Shown piece by piece: positions 26,792 to 35,034 of a stretch of 64,000 bases of DNA. A program made the translations under genes and the position numbers. Numbering within the stretch: the stretch's first letter is position 1; every line of letters starts with the position of its first letter. The DNA lies in NCBI RefSeq assembly GCF_001279775.1, contig NZ_LGDG01000052.1, forward strand, positions 62,001 to 126,000, written 5' to 3'. The notes under the pieces are model-generated. The model had not been told where the DNA came from and searched no databases. It saw only the letters and a program-made list of their open reading frames with translations. The DNA is from Streptomyces sp. MMG1533 (GTDB taxonomy: Bacteria; Actinomycetota; Actinomycetes; Streptomycetales; Streptomycetaceae).

Positions 26792-28156
26792 ATGGACGCG
26801 CGCGAGAGGGCGCTCCGACAGGCCTACGGCCATGCCGTCCGCTGGCTGGAGAGCCTGTCGGACCGCCGGGTTCCCGCCGGCGCCTCGGTCGACGAGATCG
26901 TGCGCGCGCTCGGTGCCGAACTGCCCGACGGTCCCAGCACGCCCGCCGACGTCGTCGACCTGCTGGCCACGGCCTGTGAACCGGGGCTCACCGGGTTTCC
27001 CGGTGGCCGCTTCTACGGGTTCGTGGTCGGCGGCACCGAACCAGCCGCGCTGGCCGCGGACTGGCTGGTCAGTGCCTGGGATCAGAACTGCGTGATGCGC
27101 GCAGTCTCGCCCGCATACACGGCGGCGGAGGACATCGCGAGCGCGTGGTTGCTCGATCTGCTCGGCCTGCCGAGTGACAGCGCCGTCGGCTTCACCACCG
27201 GAGCCACGATGGCGAACTTCACCTGCCTCGCCGCCGGACGCGACGCGGTACTGCGGCGCGCCGGCTGGGATGTCGGTGACGGACTCGCAGGGGGGCCGGC
27301 TGTACGCGTCATCGCCGGCGCGGACCGCCACATGGCCATCGACCTGGCGCTGCGCTACCTGGGGCTCGGCAGACCCGAACTGGTCAAGGCGGACGATCAA
27401 GGGCGCATCGAGCCCGAGGCCCTGCGCCACACCCTGGCGACCGGCGGTCGGAGGCCCACGATCGTGATCCTTCAGGCCGGAGACATCCACTCCGGCGCCT
27501 TCGATCCCTTCGTCGAGGCGATCCGTGCCGCTCGCGAGGCGGATGCTTGGGTGCACGTCGACGGCGCCTTCGGACTGTGGGCGGCTGCCTCCCCGCAATA
27601 CGCCCACCTGACGGCGGGCTGCACACATGCCGACTCCTGGGCGACGGATGCCCACAAGACCCTGAACGTCCCCTACGACAGCGGCCTCGCCATCGTGCGC
27701 GACCCGTTGGCGGTCCGGGCGGCGATGGGCCTGCACGGCGACTACCTCATCCAGGACGAACACGGCGACCCCATCGACAAGGTCCCCGAGCTCTCCCGGC
27801 GCGGCAGGGCCTTCACCGTGTGGGCCGCGCTCAGGTCCCTCGGCCGTTCAGGTGTGGCCGACCTGGTCGAGCGACTGTGCCGACACGCCTGCGCGTTCGC
27901 CACCGGCATCGCCGGGATCGACGGCGCGACGGTCCTCAACGAGGTGGTGTTCACCCAGGTCTGCGCCGAGTTCGGCAACGACGAACGCACGGAACGGGTG
28001 CTCGCCCGGCTGCTCGAGGACGGCACGGCGTGGATCAGCGGCTCCACCTGGCACGGCCGGCGCGTCATGCGGATCTCGGTGAGCAACTGGTCGACGACCG
28101 ACGACGACGTGACGCGCGCGCTCGACGCGATCCGGCGCGCATCCCTCAGCGCCTGA
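26792..28156 (+). CDS. Group II PLP-dependent decarboxylase (aromatic-L-amino-acid/DABA decarboxylase-like)
   Basis: The 454-residue protein is a fold-type I PLP enzyme of the pyridoxal-dependent decarboxylase family. Visible are GFTTGATMANFTCLAAGRD (cofactor phosphate loop), Asp257 in HVDGAFG contacting the pyridine nitrogen, and the Schiff-base Lys289 in TDAHKTLNVPYD. Both N- and C-terminal domains are complete. Substrate may be an aromatic amino acid, 2,4-diaminobutyrate or glutamate-like; it cannot be told from these motifs. No biosynthetic partners adjoin it: a 277-bp gap without features precedes it and the DEAD-box gene is convergent. Confidence 0.85.
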   Translation: MDARERALRQAYGHAVRWLESLSDRRVPAGASVDEIVRALGAELPDGPSTPADVVDLLATACEPGLTGFPGGRFYGFVVGGTEPAALAADWLVSAWDQNCVMRAVSPAYTAAEDIASAWLLDLLGLPSDSAVGFTTGATMANFTCLAAGRDAVLRRAGWDVGDGLAGGPAVRVIAGADRHMAIDLALRYLGLGRPELVKADDQGRIEPEALRHTLATGGRRPTIVILQAGDIHSGAFDPFVEAIRAAREADAWVHVDGAFGLWAAASPQYAHLTAGCTHADSWATDAHKTLNVPYDSGLAIVRDPLAVRAAMGLHGDYLIQDEHGDPIDKVPELSRRGRAFTVWAALRSLGRSGVADLVERLCRHACAFATGIAGIDGATVLNEVVFTQVCAEFGNDERTERVLARLLEDGTAWISGSTWHGRRVMRISVSNWSTTDDDVTRALDAIRRASLSA

Positions 28157-28200
28157 TACGTCGCGTGCCATGTGCGGTTCACTCCCGATGGACGTGCGAC

Positions 28201-28221
28201 GTTTGATGTTTGACGTTTGTC
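28201..28221. repeat. Three 7-bp repeats between convergent genes
   Basis: GTTTGAT GTTTGAC GTTTGTC runs in tandem in the 208-bp gap between the PLP decarboxylase and DEAD-box genes. It is AT-richer than its surroundings. No terminator was recognised in this gap. Confidence 0.6.
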
Positions 28222-28364
28222 GTGTCCGGCGTGGCAAGTGAGGGCGGAGCCCGGCGAGTTCGGCGTACGTCACGCCTTCCGCGCGGATGTCGGTGCGCAG
28301 AACGGGGCCCGGTCGTAGAGGCATCTCGGCTCGCCAGTGGCGATGTACCCCAGTCCGTCCGGCG

Positions 28365-29783
28365 TCAGCGGGCCTTGCGTACCCGGGCCGCCGCGCGGGC
28401 TTCCGCGGTCTTGCGGGCCTCGGCGGCCTTGCGGGACTCCTTCGCGGGGCGGCCCGCACGGGTGCCCAGGCCGCGGAAGGGGGCGTTTCCGCTGCTGGTC
28501 TTCGCGCCGGTCGGCGGGCGTTTCGCCCCGGTGATGGTGGTCAGCTTCTCCTCGCCGGAGCGCACTTGGGTGACCGTCGGCCGGATCCCGGCATCGGACA
28601 TCATGCGGTTCACATCGCGCCGCTGGTTGGGCGTGACCAGGGTGACCACGCTCCCGGACTCCCCGGCGCGCGCGGTGCGCCCGCCACGGTGCAGGTAGTC
28701 CTTGGCGTCGGCGGGCGGGTCGACATTGACGACGAGGTCGAGTGCCTCGATGTGAATGCCCCGCGCCGCGACATTGGTGGCCACCAGCACGGTGATCTCA
28801 CCGTCCTTGAACTGGCCCAGCGTGTGCGTGCGCTGCGGCTGCGACTTCCCGCTGTGCAGGGCGGCCGCCCGTACGCCGCTCGCCCGCAGGTGACGGGTGA
28901 ACTGGTCCACACCGGCCTTCGTGTCCAGGAACATCAGTACCCGGCCGTCCCGCGCGGCGATCTCGGTCGCGGTCGCGTACTTGTCGGCGGCGTGGATGTT
29001 CAGCACGTGGTGTTCCATCGTGGTGACCGAGCCCGCCATCCGGTCGACCGATGCGAGAACCGGCTCGTGCAGGTAACTCCGTACCAGCTGGTCGACGTTG
29101 CGGTCGAGCGTGGCCGAAAACAGCAGCCGCTGCCCGTCGGAGCGGACCTGGTCCAGGATCTCCGAGACCTGCGGCAGGAACCCCAAGTCGCACATCTGGT
29201 CCGCCTCGTCCAAGACCGTGATCCGCACCTGATTCAGGTGGCAGTCCCGGCGCGACACCAGATCGGCCAGCCGCCCCGGCGTCGCGATGACCACTTCGGC
29301 GCCGGTTCGCAGCAGCGCCGACTGCCGGTTGATCGACAGCCCGCCGACCACCGTCGCAAGTCGCACGTTCAGTGTCTGCGCGTACGGCGCCAGCGCGTCG
29401 CTCACCTGCTGCGCGAGCTCTCGGGTCGGCACCAGGACCAGCGCGAGCGGCCGCTTCGACTCCGCCCGCAGGCCTGCCGTCCGGACGAGCAGCGCCAGCC
29501 CGAAAGCGAGCGTCTTGCCGGAGCCGGTCCGTGCGCGGCCGAGGACATCGCGGCCGGCCAGCGCGTTGGGCAGGGTCGCCGCCTGGATCGGGAAAGGCTC
29601 CGTCACCCCGAGGCCGAGCATCGTCGTCAACAGTTCCGACGGCAGCCCGAGTGCGTCGAATGACTCGGCCGGCGGCAGCCCCGGGGACAGTGCCTGCGGC
29701 GTCGAGAGTTCGCCCAGCGGCGCTGTCGCCCGCTGTGGCTTGCCGGCACGGGAGTGTCCAGGGACCGACGGCTTCGCGTTCAT
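28365..29783 (-). CDS. DEAD-box RNA helicase
   Basis: The 472-residue protein has a Q motif (FDALGLPSELL, FPIQAATLP), motif I ARTGSGKT (84-91), PTRELAQQ, ATPGRL, a VLDEADQM box, the SAT motif (FSATLD), and the C-terminal HRGGRTARAGESG. A basic Ala/Arg/Lys tail of about 60 residues follows and could bind RNA or ribosomes. It resembles cold-shock or ribosome-assembly helicases of the RhlE/DeaD type. ATG 29783 has AGGAAGG at 5 nt. A strong hairpin lies in its leader (listed separately). Confidence 0.9.
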   Translation of the reverse strand: MNAKPSVPGHSRAGKPQRATAPLGELSTPQALSPGLPPAESFDALGLPSELLTTMLGLGVTEPFPIQAATLPNALAGRDVLGRARTGSGKTLAFGLALLVRTAGLRAESKRPLALVLVPTRELAQQVSDALAPYAQTLNVRLATVVGGLSINRQSALLRTGAEVVIATPGRLADLVSRRDCHLNQVRITVLDEADQMCDLGFLPQVSEILDQVRSDGQRLLFSATLDRNVDQLVRSYLHEPVLASVDRMAGSVTTMEHHVLNIHAADKYATATEIAARDGRVLMFLDTKAGVDQFTRHLRASGVRAAALHSGKSQPQRTHTLGQFKDGEITVLVATNVAARGIHIEALDLVVNVDPPADAKDYLHRGGRTARAGESGSVVTLVTPNQRRDVNRMMSDAGIRPTVTQVRSGEEKLTTITGAKRPPTGAKTSSGNAPFRGLGTRAGRPAKESRKAAEARKTAEARAAARVRKAR

Positions 29784-29814
29784 GGGGAACCTTCCTGATC
29801 TGGCGCCCGGAACG

Positions 29815-29850
29815 CGCCGGGGCCCGTACCCCTTGGTACGGGCCCCGGCG
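29815..29850 (-). promoter_or_regulatory. Perfect 16-bp hairpin in the DEAD-box helicase leader
   Basis: Positions 29815-29830 and 29835-29850 are exact complements around a 4-nt loop. On the minus strand the hairpin lies between a TAAAAT -10 element (29874-29869) and the helicase ribosome site, so it would be in the 5' leader. It may be an attenuator or an autoregulatory site, or simply a terminator of the upstream genes if the real promoter is elsewhere. Confidence 0.7.
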
Positions 29851-29868
29851 GTGTCGAAGCGTGCCCCC

Positions 29869-29874
29869 ATTTTA
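29869..29874 (-). promoter_or_regulatory. -10 element TAAAAT upstream of the DEAD-box gene
   Basis: TAAAAT on the minus strand is one of the few AT-rich hexamers nearby. A start near 29861 would give a leader of about 78 nt that includes the hairpin. No clear -35 hexamer is seen. Confidence 0.4.
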
Positions 29875-30035
29875 CCAGCGGGCGCTCGTGCGCCCGCCGG
29901 TCCGGTCGGCCCGCGCACCTGACGCCGGGCCCCGGCCGCCTCACGAACGGCAGGCACCTGATCCCCGGCTCACCGGCAAGCCGCCGTGTGGAAGCTGCCG
30001 TAGCCGACCTGTCAGGACGGCAGGCCCGTACGACG

Positions 30036-30218
30036 TCACAAGGCGACGACGCGGTCGTGGTGGTCGTGGGGGACCAGGACCTCGTAGCGGACCTCGTGCG
30101 CACGCAGCCATACCTCCGTTCGCTCGCGATGCTCCTCGCCGCGCCCGCGGAGCAGGACGATGACATCGCCGGGCCGGCCCGGGAGGCGACCGGTACGGCA
30201 CGCCGTTCCAGACGTCAT
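30036..30218 (-). CDS. 60-residue reading frame coupled to the winged-helix gene, HAD-like fragment
   Basis: Its ATG overlaps the stop of the preceding gene as ATGA, which suggests coupled translation. The residues PGDVIVLLRGRGEEHRERTE and WLRAHEVRYEVLV resemble the middle of HAD-type phosphatases or polynucleotide kinase-phosphatases (the part after the second motif), but no DxD nucleophile is present. It is either a small functional protein or the stub of a larger HAD gene. Confidence is low. Confidence 0.35.
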   Translation of the reverse strand: MTSGTACRTGRLPGRPGDVIVLLRGRGEEHRERTEVWLRAHEVRYEVLVPHDHHDRVVAL

Positions 30219-30880
30219 GCGTCGGCTTGCGCCGGCTGTTCCTCGGTCTGCGCCGGTGCAGCCTGCTCCGGGCCGTCGGGGGCGGTATAGAAGACGGATG
30301 TGCCCTGCTTGGTGCGCTGAGCCTGGTTCCTGGCCACCAGGCCCTCGAGGGTGGTGCGCACCACGGTCGTCTTGACGTTGCGCTCGGGATGGACCTGACC
30401 GAGCGCTGTGGCGATCTCCGCCGCCGAACGGGGCTCACTCTGGTCGGCGAGATGGCGGCGGACCAGTTCGACGAGCGTCGGCTGTGCCGCGCTGGTGGTC
30501 TCGGCCCGGGGCGCACGCTTTTCGGCGGCGGGCTTCTTGGCTGCAGCGCGGCGGGGAACGGCGGCCGTCTTCTTCGTCCGCGGCCGTTTGCCCGCGCCGG
30601 AAGCGCTGGGCGTCTCCTTGCGCGGGGTGGGAACCGTGACGCTTTCGGCGTTGGACGGAGCGGCAATCTCTGCGGAAACCGGTGCTGTGCCGATCGCCTG
30701 CTGAATGCCGACGAGCATCGTGTGGTCGCGCTCAAGAGCCGCCAACTGCTCCTGCAGGGCGGCGATTTCGCCGCTGATCCGTTGTTGTTCCTTGGCGTTG
30801 TTCTCGAGGTCGGCAGTTACTTGAGCGGTGTACTGCGATGTCAATCCGATAGCGGAAGTGTTCTCAGACACGGGACGCAC
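30215..30880 (-). CDS. Coiled-coil/basic-linker/winged-helix DNA-binding protein
   Basis: The 221-residue protein has three parts. Residues about 15-58 form a heptad-rich coiled coil (DLENNAKEQQRISGEIAALQ, LAALERDHTML). Residues about 80-140 form a Lys/Ala/Pro-rich, histone H1-like linker (GKRPRTKKTAAVPRRAAAKK and so on). The C-terminus is a winged-helix-like domain (TLVELVRRHLADQ, AAEIATALGQVHPERNVKTT, VVRTTLEGLVARNQ, TSVFYTAP). I choose GTG 30880, 7 nt after GAGG; GTG 30871 is also possible. The design suggests a dimeric nucleoid-associated or locus-specific DNA-binding protein. I do not recognise a named family. Confidence 0.75.
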   Translation of the reverse strand: MRPVSENTSAIGLTSQYTAQVTADLENNAKEQQRISGEIAALQEQLAALERDHTMLVGIQQAIGTAPVSAEIAAPSNAESVTVPTPRKETPSASGAGKRPRTKKTAAVPRRAAAKKPAAEKRAPRAETTSAAQPTLVELVRRHLADQSEPRSAAEIATALGQVHPERNVKTTVVRTTLEGLVARNQAQRTKQGTSVFYTAPDGPEQAAPAQTEEQPAQADA

Positions 30881-31083
30881 AACCTTTCCTCGGCCCGAGG
30901 CCGGAGTTGAGGGCTGCCACACATGTGAGCATTGCCGGGCCGATGCCTGTGTGGCGGCAACAACAACCCTTGCACAATGTCCTGCCGTAGCGATGGTACG
31001 GAGAACCGGACCAGGTTGTTCCCCACAGACATCGCTCAGCACCGTCAAGCTGTATGGCCTGCCCCTCGGTGGCAGCGGCCTCA

Positions 31084-31310
31084 CATGAAGGCCCCTCTCG
31101 GTGTCGGCGTCGAGGCGTCGAGGGTGATCTGACCGAACCCGTCGGCCTGGTACCGGAGTTGGAGGGCGTCACCGGCCTTCATCTGATCACTTTCGGTGGG
31201 GCCTGTTTCGCTCCGCTGGAGACCGGTCCGCGGATCCTGGAGCCGGCCCGCGCGGCCGGAGTGCGCCGGGTCACCGTGCTGCAACGGCGGCGGGCCGGCC
31301 GCAATCCGGT
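31084..31310 (+). pseudogene. Internal remnant of an NmrA-type NAD(P)-binding protein
   Basis: The plus strand encodes VEGDLTEPVGLVPELEGVTG, LHLITFGGACFAPLETGPRI and ARAAGVRRVTVLQ, which matches the middle of NmrA/azoreductase-like short-chain proteins (the GDL.dp, ALEGV and LLS/LQ segments). There is no Rossmann GxxGxxG start; a frame slip follows at a duplicated GTCGAGG, and the frame runs without a proper end into the response regulator. It is a fragment of a decayed gene. Confidence 0.65.
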
Positions 31311-31315
31311 CTCGG

Positions 31316-31978
31316 TCAGCGGTTGCGTGGGGCGACCAGGCCCGATTCGTAGGCGAGGACCACGAGTTGGGCGCGGTCACGGGCATGGAGCTTGGTCATG
31401 GCCCGGTTGATGTGGGTCTTCGCGGTCAGCGGGCTGATCACCATGCGGTCGGCGATCTGGTCGTTGCACAGGCCCTGCGCGACCAGGGCGACGGCCTCGC
31501 GTTCGCGGTTGGTCAGCTCCTCCAGCCCCGTGCCGACACCGGTGGGGGGCGGCTGGGCAACGTACCGGTTGATCAGCCTGCGGGTGATCGACGGGGCGAG
31601 CAGTGCGTCACCCCGCGCGGCGACACGTACGGCGTGAAGGAGGTCCTCCGGCAGGATGTCCTTGACGAGGAATCCGGCTGCGCCGGCACGCAGCGCGTTG
31701 AAGACGTATTCGTCGAAGCCGTAGTTGGTGAGGATGACGACGTGTACCCCGGCCAGGGTCGGTTCGGCGGCGATGCGTCGGGTCGCCTCGATGCCGTCGA
31801 CCACCGGCATCCGGATGTCGATGAGCACGATGTCGGGCAGGTGTTCCCTGGTGAGGGCCAGGCCCTCCAGCCCGTCGCCGGCCTCGGCCACCACCTCGAT
31901 GTCGTCTTCGAGGTCGAGGAGCGCGCGGAATCCGCTGCGCAGGAGCGGCTGGTCGTCCACCAGCAGTACACGGATCAT
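31316..31978 (-). CDS. NarL/FixJ-family response regulator
   Basis: The 220-residue protein has a receiver domain with the acidic pocket (VDD at 8-9), phospho-acceptor Asp54 (LIDIRMP) and the conserved Lys in FLVKDI. A C-terminal LuxR-type helix-turn-helix follows (LTNREREAVALVAQGLCNDQ, TAKTHINRAMTKL). Its ATG overlaps the stop of the sensor kinase gene as ATGA, so the pair is translationally coupled. Target genes are unknown; the divergent DUF6223 gene is the closest candidate. Confidence 0.92.
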   Translation of the reverse strand: MIRVLLVDDQPLLRSGFRALLDLEDDIEVVAEAGDGLEGLALTREHLPDIVLIDIRMPVVDGIEATRRIAAEPTLAGVHVVILTNYGFDEYVFNALRAGAAGFLVKDILPEDLLHAVRVAARGDALLAPSITRRLINRYVAQPPPTGVGTGLEELTNREREAVALVAQGLCNDQIADRMVISPLTAKTHINRAMTKLHARDRAQLVVLAYESGLVAPRNR

Positions 31979-33102
31979 CGTGCCTGCTCCACAGGGAGTT
32001 CGGCCTCGACGGTGAAGCCTCCCTCGCCGCGCGGCTCCGCCCGCAGCCGACCACCGAGGGCGGTGACGCGTTCGCGCATCCCGAGCAGCCCGACGCCGGG
32101 CACCGGGGCGGTGTCCGCAGTGGCCTTGCCGTCGTCGTCGACGCGTATCGCGAGGGCGTCCGGACGGCGGTCGATCCGGACGGACGCCGTAGTGGCGGCG
32201 GCATGCCGGGCGATGTTGGTGAGTGACTCCTGAACGATCCGGTAGGCGGTCCGGTCCACCGCGGCCGGTAGGTCGTGCCGTTGCCCCTCGATCGTCAGCG
32301 TCGCGTCCAGGCCGATCGCACAGGCCCGAGCCACCAGTTCCGGGACGTTGTCGAGGCCGCGCGGCGGGGTCGTGTCGTCGTCGCGCAGCGCCTCCAGGGT
32401 CGCGCGCAGCTCCCGGGTCGCCTCACGTCCGGCCGCCTGGATCGCCAGCAGGGCCTGCGACACCTGTTCGCCTCGCTTGCGGGCCACATGCACGGCGACT
32501 TCGGCCTGCACCTTGATGATCGAGATCTGGTGGGTGAGCGAGTCGTGCAACTCCCGTGCGATGTGCAGCCGTTCCTCGTCAGCGCGGCGCCGTGCGGTCT
32601 CCTCCCGGGTGCGCTCGGCTTCGTCGGCCCGCCGCTCGGCCTGCCGCAGCGCTTCTCCCGCGGCACCGGCCGCGATCAGCCAGGCCAGCTCCAGTGCGCC
32701 TCGGGCCTGTGCGAACGCCTCGCCCGTGTCGTGCAGCCCCGAGGCCAGGGCGGCGAGGGGAAGAGTGACCAGCATGGCCACGGACGCCGCCACCGTAGCG
32801 GTGCGGTGTCCCGCCCGTACGGTTGCGTACACCGCGAAGAGATACGCGACGGCAGGCACGTCGAAGCCGGCCGCCTGGTAACCCACCGCGCACAGCCCGG
32901 TTGCGACCAGGACGGTGACCGGAGCCCGGCGGCGTACGGCCAGCGCAAGGCCACCGGACACCAGGAGAGCCTGGCCGAGCAGGTCGAGGTGGGTGCCGGA
33001 GCGCTGCCCGGACAGTCCGGTGACCAGCAGCGTCGCCGCCACGCAGACGGCGACCGCCCAGTCTCTGACACCGGCCCCGACACCCCACCGCCCTGTGCTC
33101 AT
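31975..33102 (-). CDS. HisKA_3-type sensor histidine kinase
   Basis: The 375-residue protein has four to six hydrophobic helices in its first 150 residues, with very short external loops, then a HisKA_3 dimerisation segment with phospho-acceptor His186 (ARELHDSLTHQ) and an HATPase_c domain (TAYRIVQESLTNIARHA, IRVDDDGKA, GLLGMRERVTALGG). Such intramembrane-sensing NarL-type kinases often respond to cell envelope stress. It is the first gene of the pair. The ATG start at 33102 is followed on the other side by a divergent promoter region of 231 bp. Confidence 0.92.
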   Translation of the reverse strand: MSTGRWGVGAGVRDWAVAVCVAATLLVTGLSGQRSGTHLDLLGQALLVSGGLALAVRRRAPVTVLVATGLCAVGYQAAGFDVPAVAYLFAVYATVRAGHRTATVAASVAMLVTLPLAALASGLHDTGEAFAQARGALELAWLIAAGAAGEALRQAERRADEAERTREETARRRADEERLHIARELHDSLTHQISIIKVQAEVAVHVARKRGEQVSQALLAIQAAGREATRELRATLEALRDDDTTPPRGLDNVPELVARACAIGLDATLTIEGQRHDLPAAVDRTAYRIVQESLTNIARHAAATTASVRIDRRPDALAIRVDDDGKATADTAPVPGVGLLGMRERVTALGGRLRAEPRGEGGFTVEAELPVEQAR

Positions 33103-33333
33103 GCGCGCACCCTAATCGGATGCCGCTGCGGGCGAGTCCCGCTCGCGGATGAGCAGCCGCCTACCGCGCACGCAGTAGTTTCGCGGCGCCTGCCACGTCT
33201 GCGGCATCCGGATGCGCCGTCGGCGGCAGCGCGAAGTGTCTCCGTCCGCAGGACGACCGGAAGTGCGCCCGGCGACATGATCGGGCGACATCCGAAACCG
33301 CGGAAAACCAGACGCACGGAAGAGGAGAGGGAC

Positions 33334-33741
33334 ATGAGCGCATCCGGAGCCTTGATGTCAGTTCGACTTGTGGCGGCGGAGGCCACGCAGGTCTCGGTCC
33401 AGCCGACCGCCGCCGGTGTGTACGCCATGAGCGCCGGGCGACTCGGGGCCGGTGCGGCCGCCGTGCTGGGCCTGATCGGCGTGGTCGTGGGTGGGATGGC
33501 TCTGGCCCGCCCCAGCGGTCGTTTCGGCACCGGCTCCGGGCGCCTGGGAGTCGTGGTGGCTCTGACTGCGGGGCTGATCGCCATGGCGCTCGGCGGGTTG
33601 GTCGTGGCAACCTCCGACGGAGGTGTCGGTACCGGCAACGGGCTCGGCGGGGCCATCGTGGCCCTGGTCGTGGGGCTGATCGCCCTGGCCCTGGGTGGGC
33701 TGGCTCTTGCCCGTTCCCGCCGCACCGGCGTTCCCGCGTGA
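33334..33741 (+). CDS. Small membrane protein, DUF6223-like
   Basis: The 135-residue product has three or four hydrophobic helices separated by short Gly-rich loops (AGAAAVLGLIGVVVGGMAL, VVVALTAGLIAMALGGLVV, IVALVVGLIALALGGLALA), with a repeated GRFGTGSGRLG/GGVGTGNGLGG linker. ATG 33334 follows GAGGAGAGGG. DUF6223 proteins are common in Streptomyces and uncharacterised; the assignment is from memory of that pattern. It is transcribed divergently from the sensor kinase, which makes it a possible target or accessory. Confidence 0.75.
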   Translation: MSASGALMSVRLVAAEATQVSVQPTAAGVYAMSAGRLGAGAAAVLGLIGVVVGGMALARPSGRFGTGSGRLGVVVALTAGLIAMALGGLVVATSDGGVGTGNGLGGAIVALVVGLIALALGGLALARSRRTGVPA

Positions 33742-33856
33742 CCAGGACGTGCCTTGAGGTGCATCCACCGGATCGGTGTGGCCATCGGCTCCGACCAGGG
33801 TTTTGGCTGGGTGCCCGGAGCAGCGGCAGCACCGGCGGACGTCGACCGTCGGCCAG

Positions 33857-33874
33857 GCATGCGCATGCGCATGC
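33857..33874. repeat. 18-bp alternating purine-pyrimidine palindrome
   Basis: GCATGCGCATGCGCATGC is a perfect self-complementary, strictly alternating sequence made of three GCATGC-type units. It lies in the gap between the convergent DUF6223 and dehydratase genes. Such tracts can adopt Z-DNA or cruciform structure; a role is not known. Confidence 0.6.
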
Positions 33875-33982
33875 TCTTGGTCGCGGTGGTGACGTCCACG
33901 GCCCGAACCGTTCGGGCAGGTCCCGCCACCGCACCCGGGCCCAGGATTCGCGACGTCGGCGGCAGGCTTGGCCGAGTGGCGG

Positions 33983-34939
33983 TCAGTGGACCAGGTCGCT
34001 CGGGTCGGTGTTGGCGCCGCAGAGCACGACGGCGACCTTCTCGCCGGGGGCGGCCCGGTAGGGGGCCTCGGCGGCCGTGAGGGCGGCGAGGGCGGTGCCG
34101 GCGCCGTGCTCCACCGCCACCCTCCGGTGGTCCCACAGCGCCTGGCGGGCGCGGATGATCTCGCTGTCCGGCACGAGGGTGGAGCGCACGCCGTCCTGTT
34201 GGGCCGCATGGAGCGCCATCGTGGAGGTGCGGCGGGCGCCGAGGGAGTCGGCGGCCACGGAATCCACGGTGACGTCGACAGGGTGACCGGCCTCCAGGGC
34301 GGCGTTCAGGGCGCGGCAGTTCTGCGGCTCGACGGCGACGGTTCGGATGCCGTGGTACCTGGCGGCGGTGGCCACGCCGGTGAACAGTCCGCCGCCTCCG
34401 ACGGCGACCACGACCGTGTCCAGGCCGGGGAGCCGGTCGCGGATCTCCTCCAGCAGGGTGCCCGCTCCGGCGGCTGTCAGCGGATGGTCGTAGGCATGGG
34501 AGGCGAGCGCGCCGGTGTCGGCGGCGAACTCCTCACAGGCGGCCAGGGCTTCGGCGTACTCCGTGCCGACGAGGCGGACATCGGCACCGTATGACCGCAG
34601 CTTGGCCACCTTCACCGCGGGCGCCGTGGTGGGTACGAAGACGGTGGCGGCGATGCCCTGCTGCCGAGCCGCCCACGCACACGCCAGTCCGGCGTTGCCG
34701 CCCGAGGCGATGGTCACCCCGGCATCGGGCAGGGTGCCGGCGTCGCGGTGGGCCTGGATGAAGTTCTGCGCTCCGCGGGCCTTGAACGATCCTGTGTGCT
34801 GCATGAACTCCAGGGCCAGCCACATCTCGCACGGCCCCGGCACGCTCCCGGCGTCGACCGGGGCGAGGGTGACGGGGCGGACGCGGCCGGTGATCCGTTC
34901 GGTGGCGGCCTTGATGTCGTCGTAGGTGAGCCGGCGCAT
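33983..34939 (-). CDS. Threonine/serine dehydratase-type PLP enzyme (fold type II)
   Basis: The 318-residue protein lacks a regulatory ACT domain and has the catabolic dehydratase features: the Schiff-base Lys in HTGSFKARGA, the substrate loop ASGGNAGLACAWAA, the phosphate-binding VAVGGGGLFTG, and LCGANTDPSDL at the C-terminus. It would deaminate Ser/Thr or a related hydroxyamino acid such as threo-hydroxyaspartate in the cytoplasm. ATG 34939 has AGGAG upstream. It is divergent from the TetR gene at 35063, with a palindrome between them. Confidence 0.85.
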   Translation of the reverse strand: MRRLTYDDIKAATERITGRVRPVTLAPVDAGSVPGPCEMWLALEFMQHTGSFKARGAQNFIQAHRDAGTLPDAGVTIASGGNAGLACAWAARQQGIAATVFVPTTAPAVKVAKLRSYGADVRLVGTEYAEALAACEEFAADTGALASHAYDHPLTAAGAGTLLEEIRDRLPGLDTVVVAVGGGGLFTGVATAARYHGIRTVAVEPQNCRALNAALEAGHPVDVTVDSVAADSLGARRTSTMALHAAQQDGVRSTLVPDSEIIRARQALWDHRRVAVEHGAGTALAALTAAEAPYRAAPGEKVAVVLCGANTDPSDLVH

Positions 34940-35034
34940 GGTGTTGCTCCTGGTGAGGGGGCGACCGCTGGCGGTGGGTCGGCCGTCGGTGGCCCGACGG
35001 TGGCGCCGTGGCAGCGAGTACTCGACTGGGTTTT

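Noticed and set aside
28201..28221. Possible CRISPR-like or attachment-site repeat
   Set aside because: Three contiguous 7-bp units with no spacers, and no cas or integrase gene in the window.
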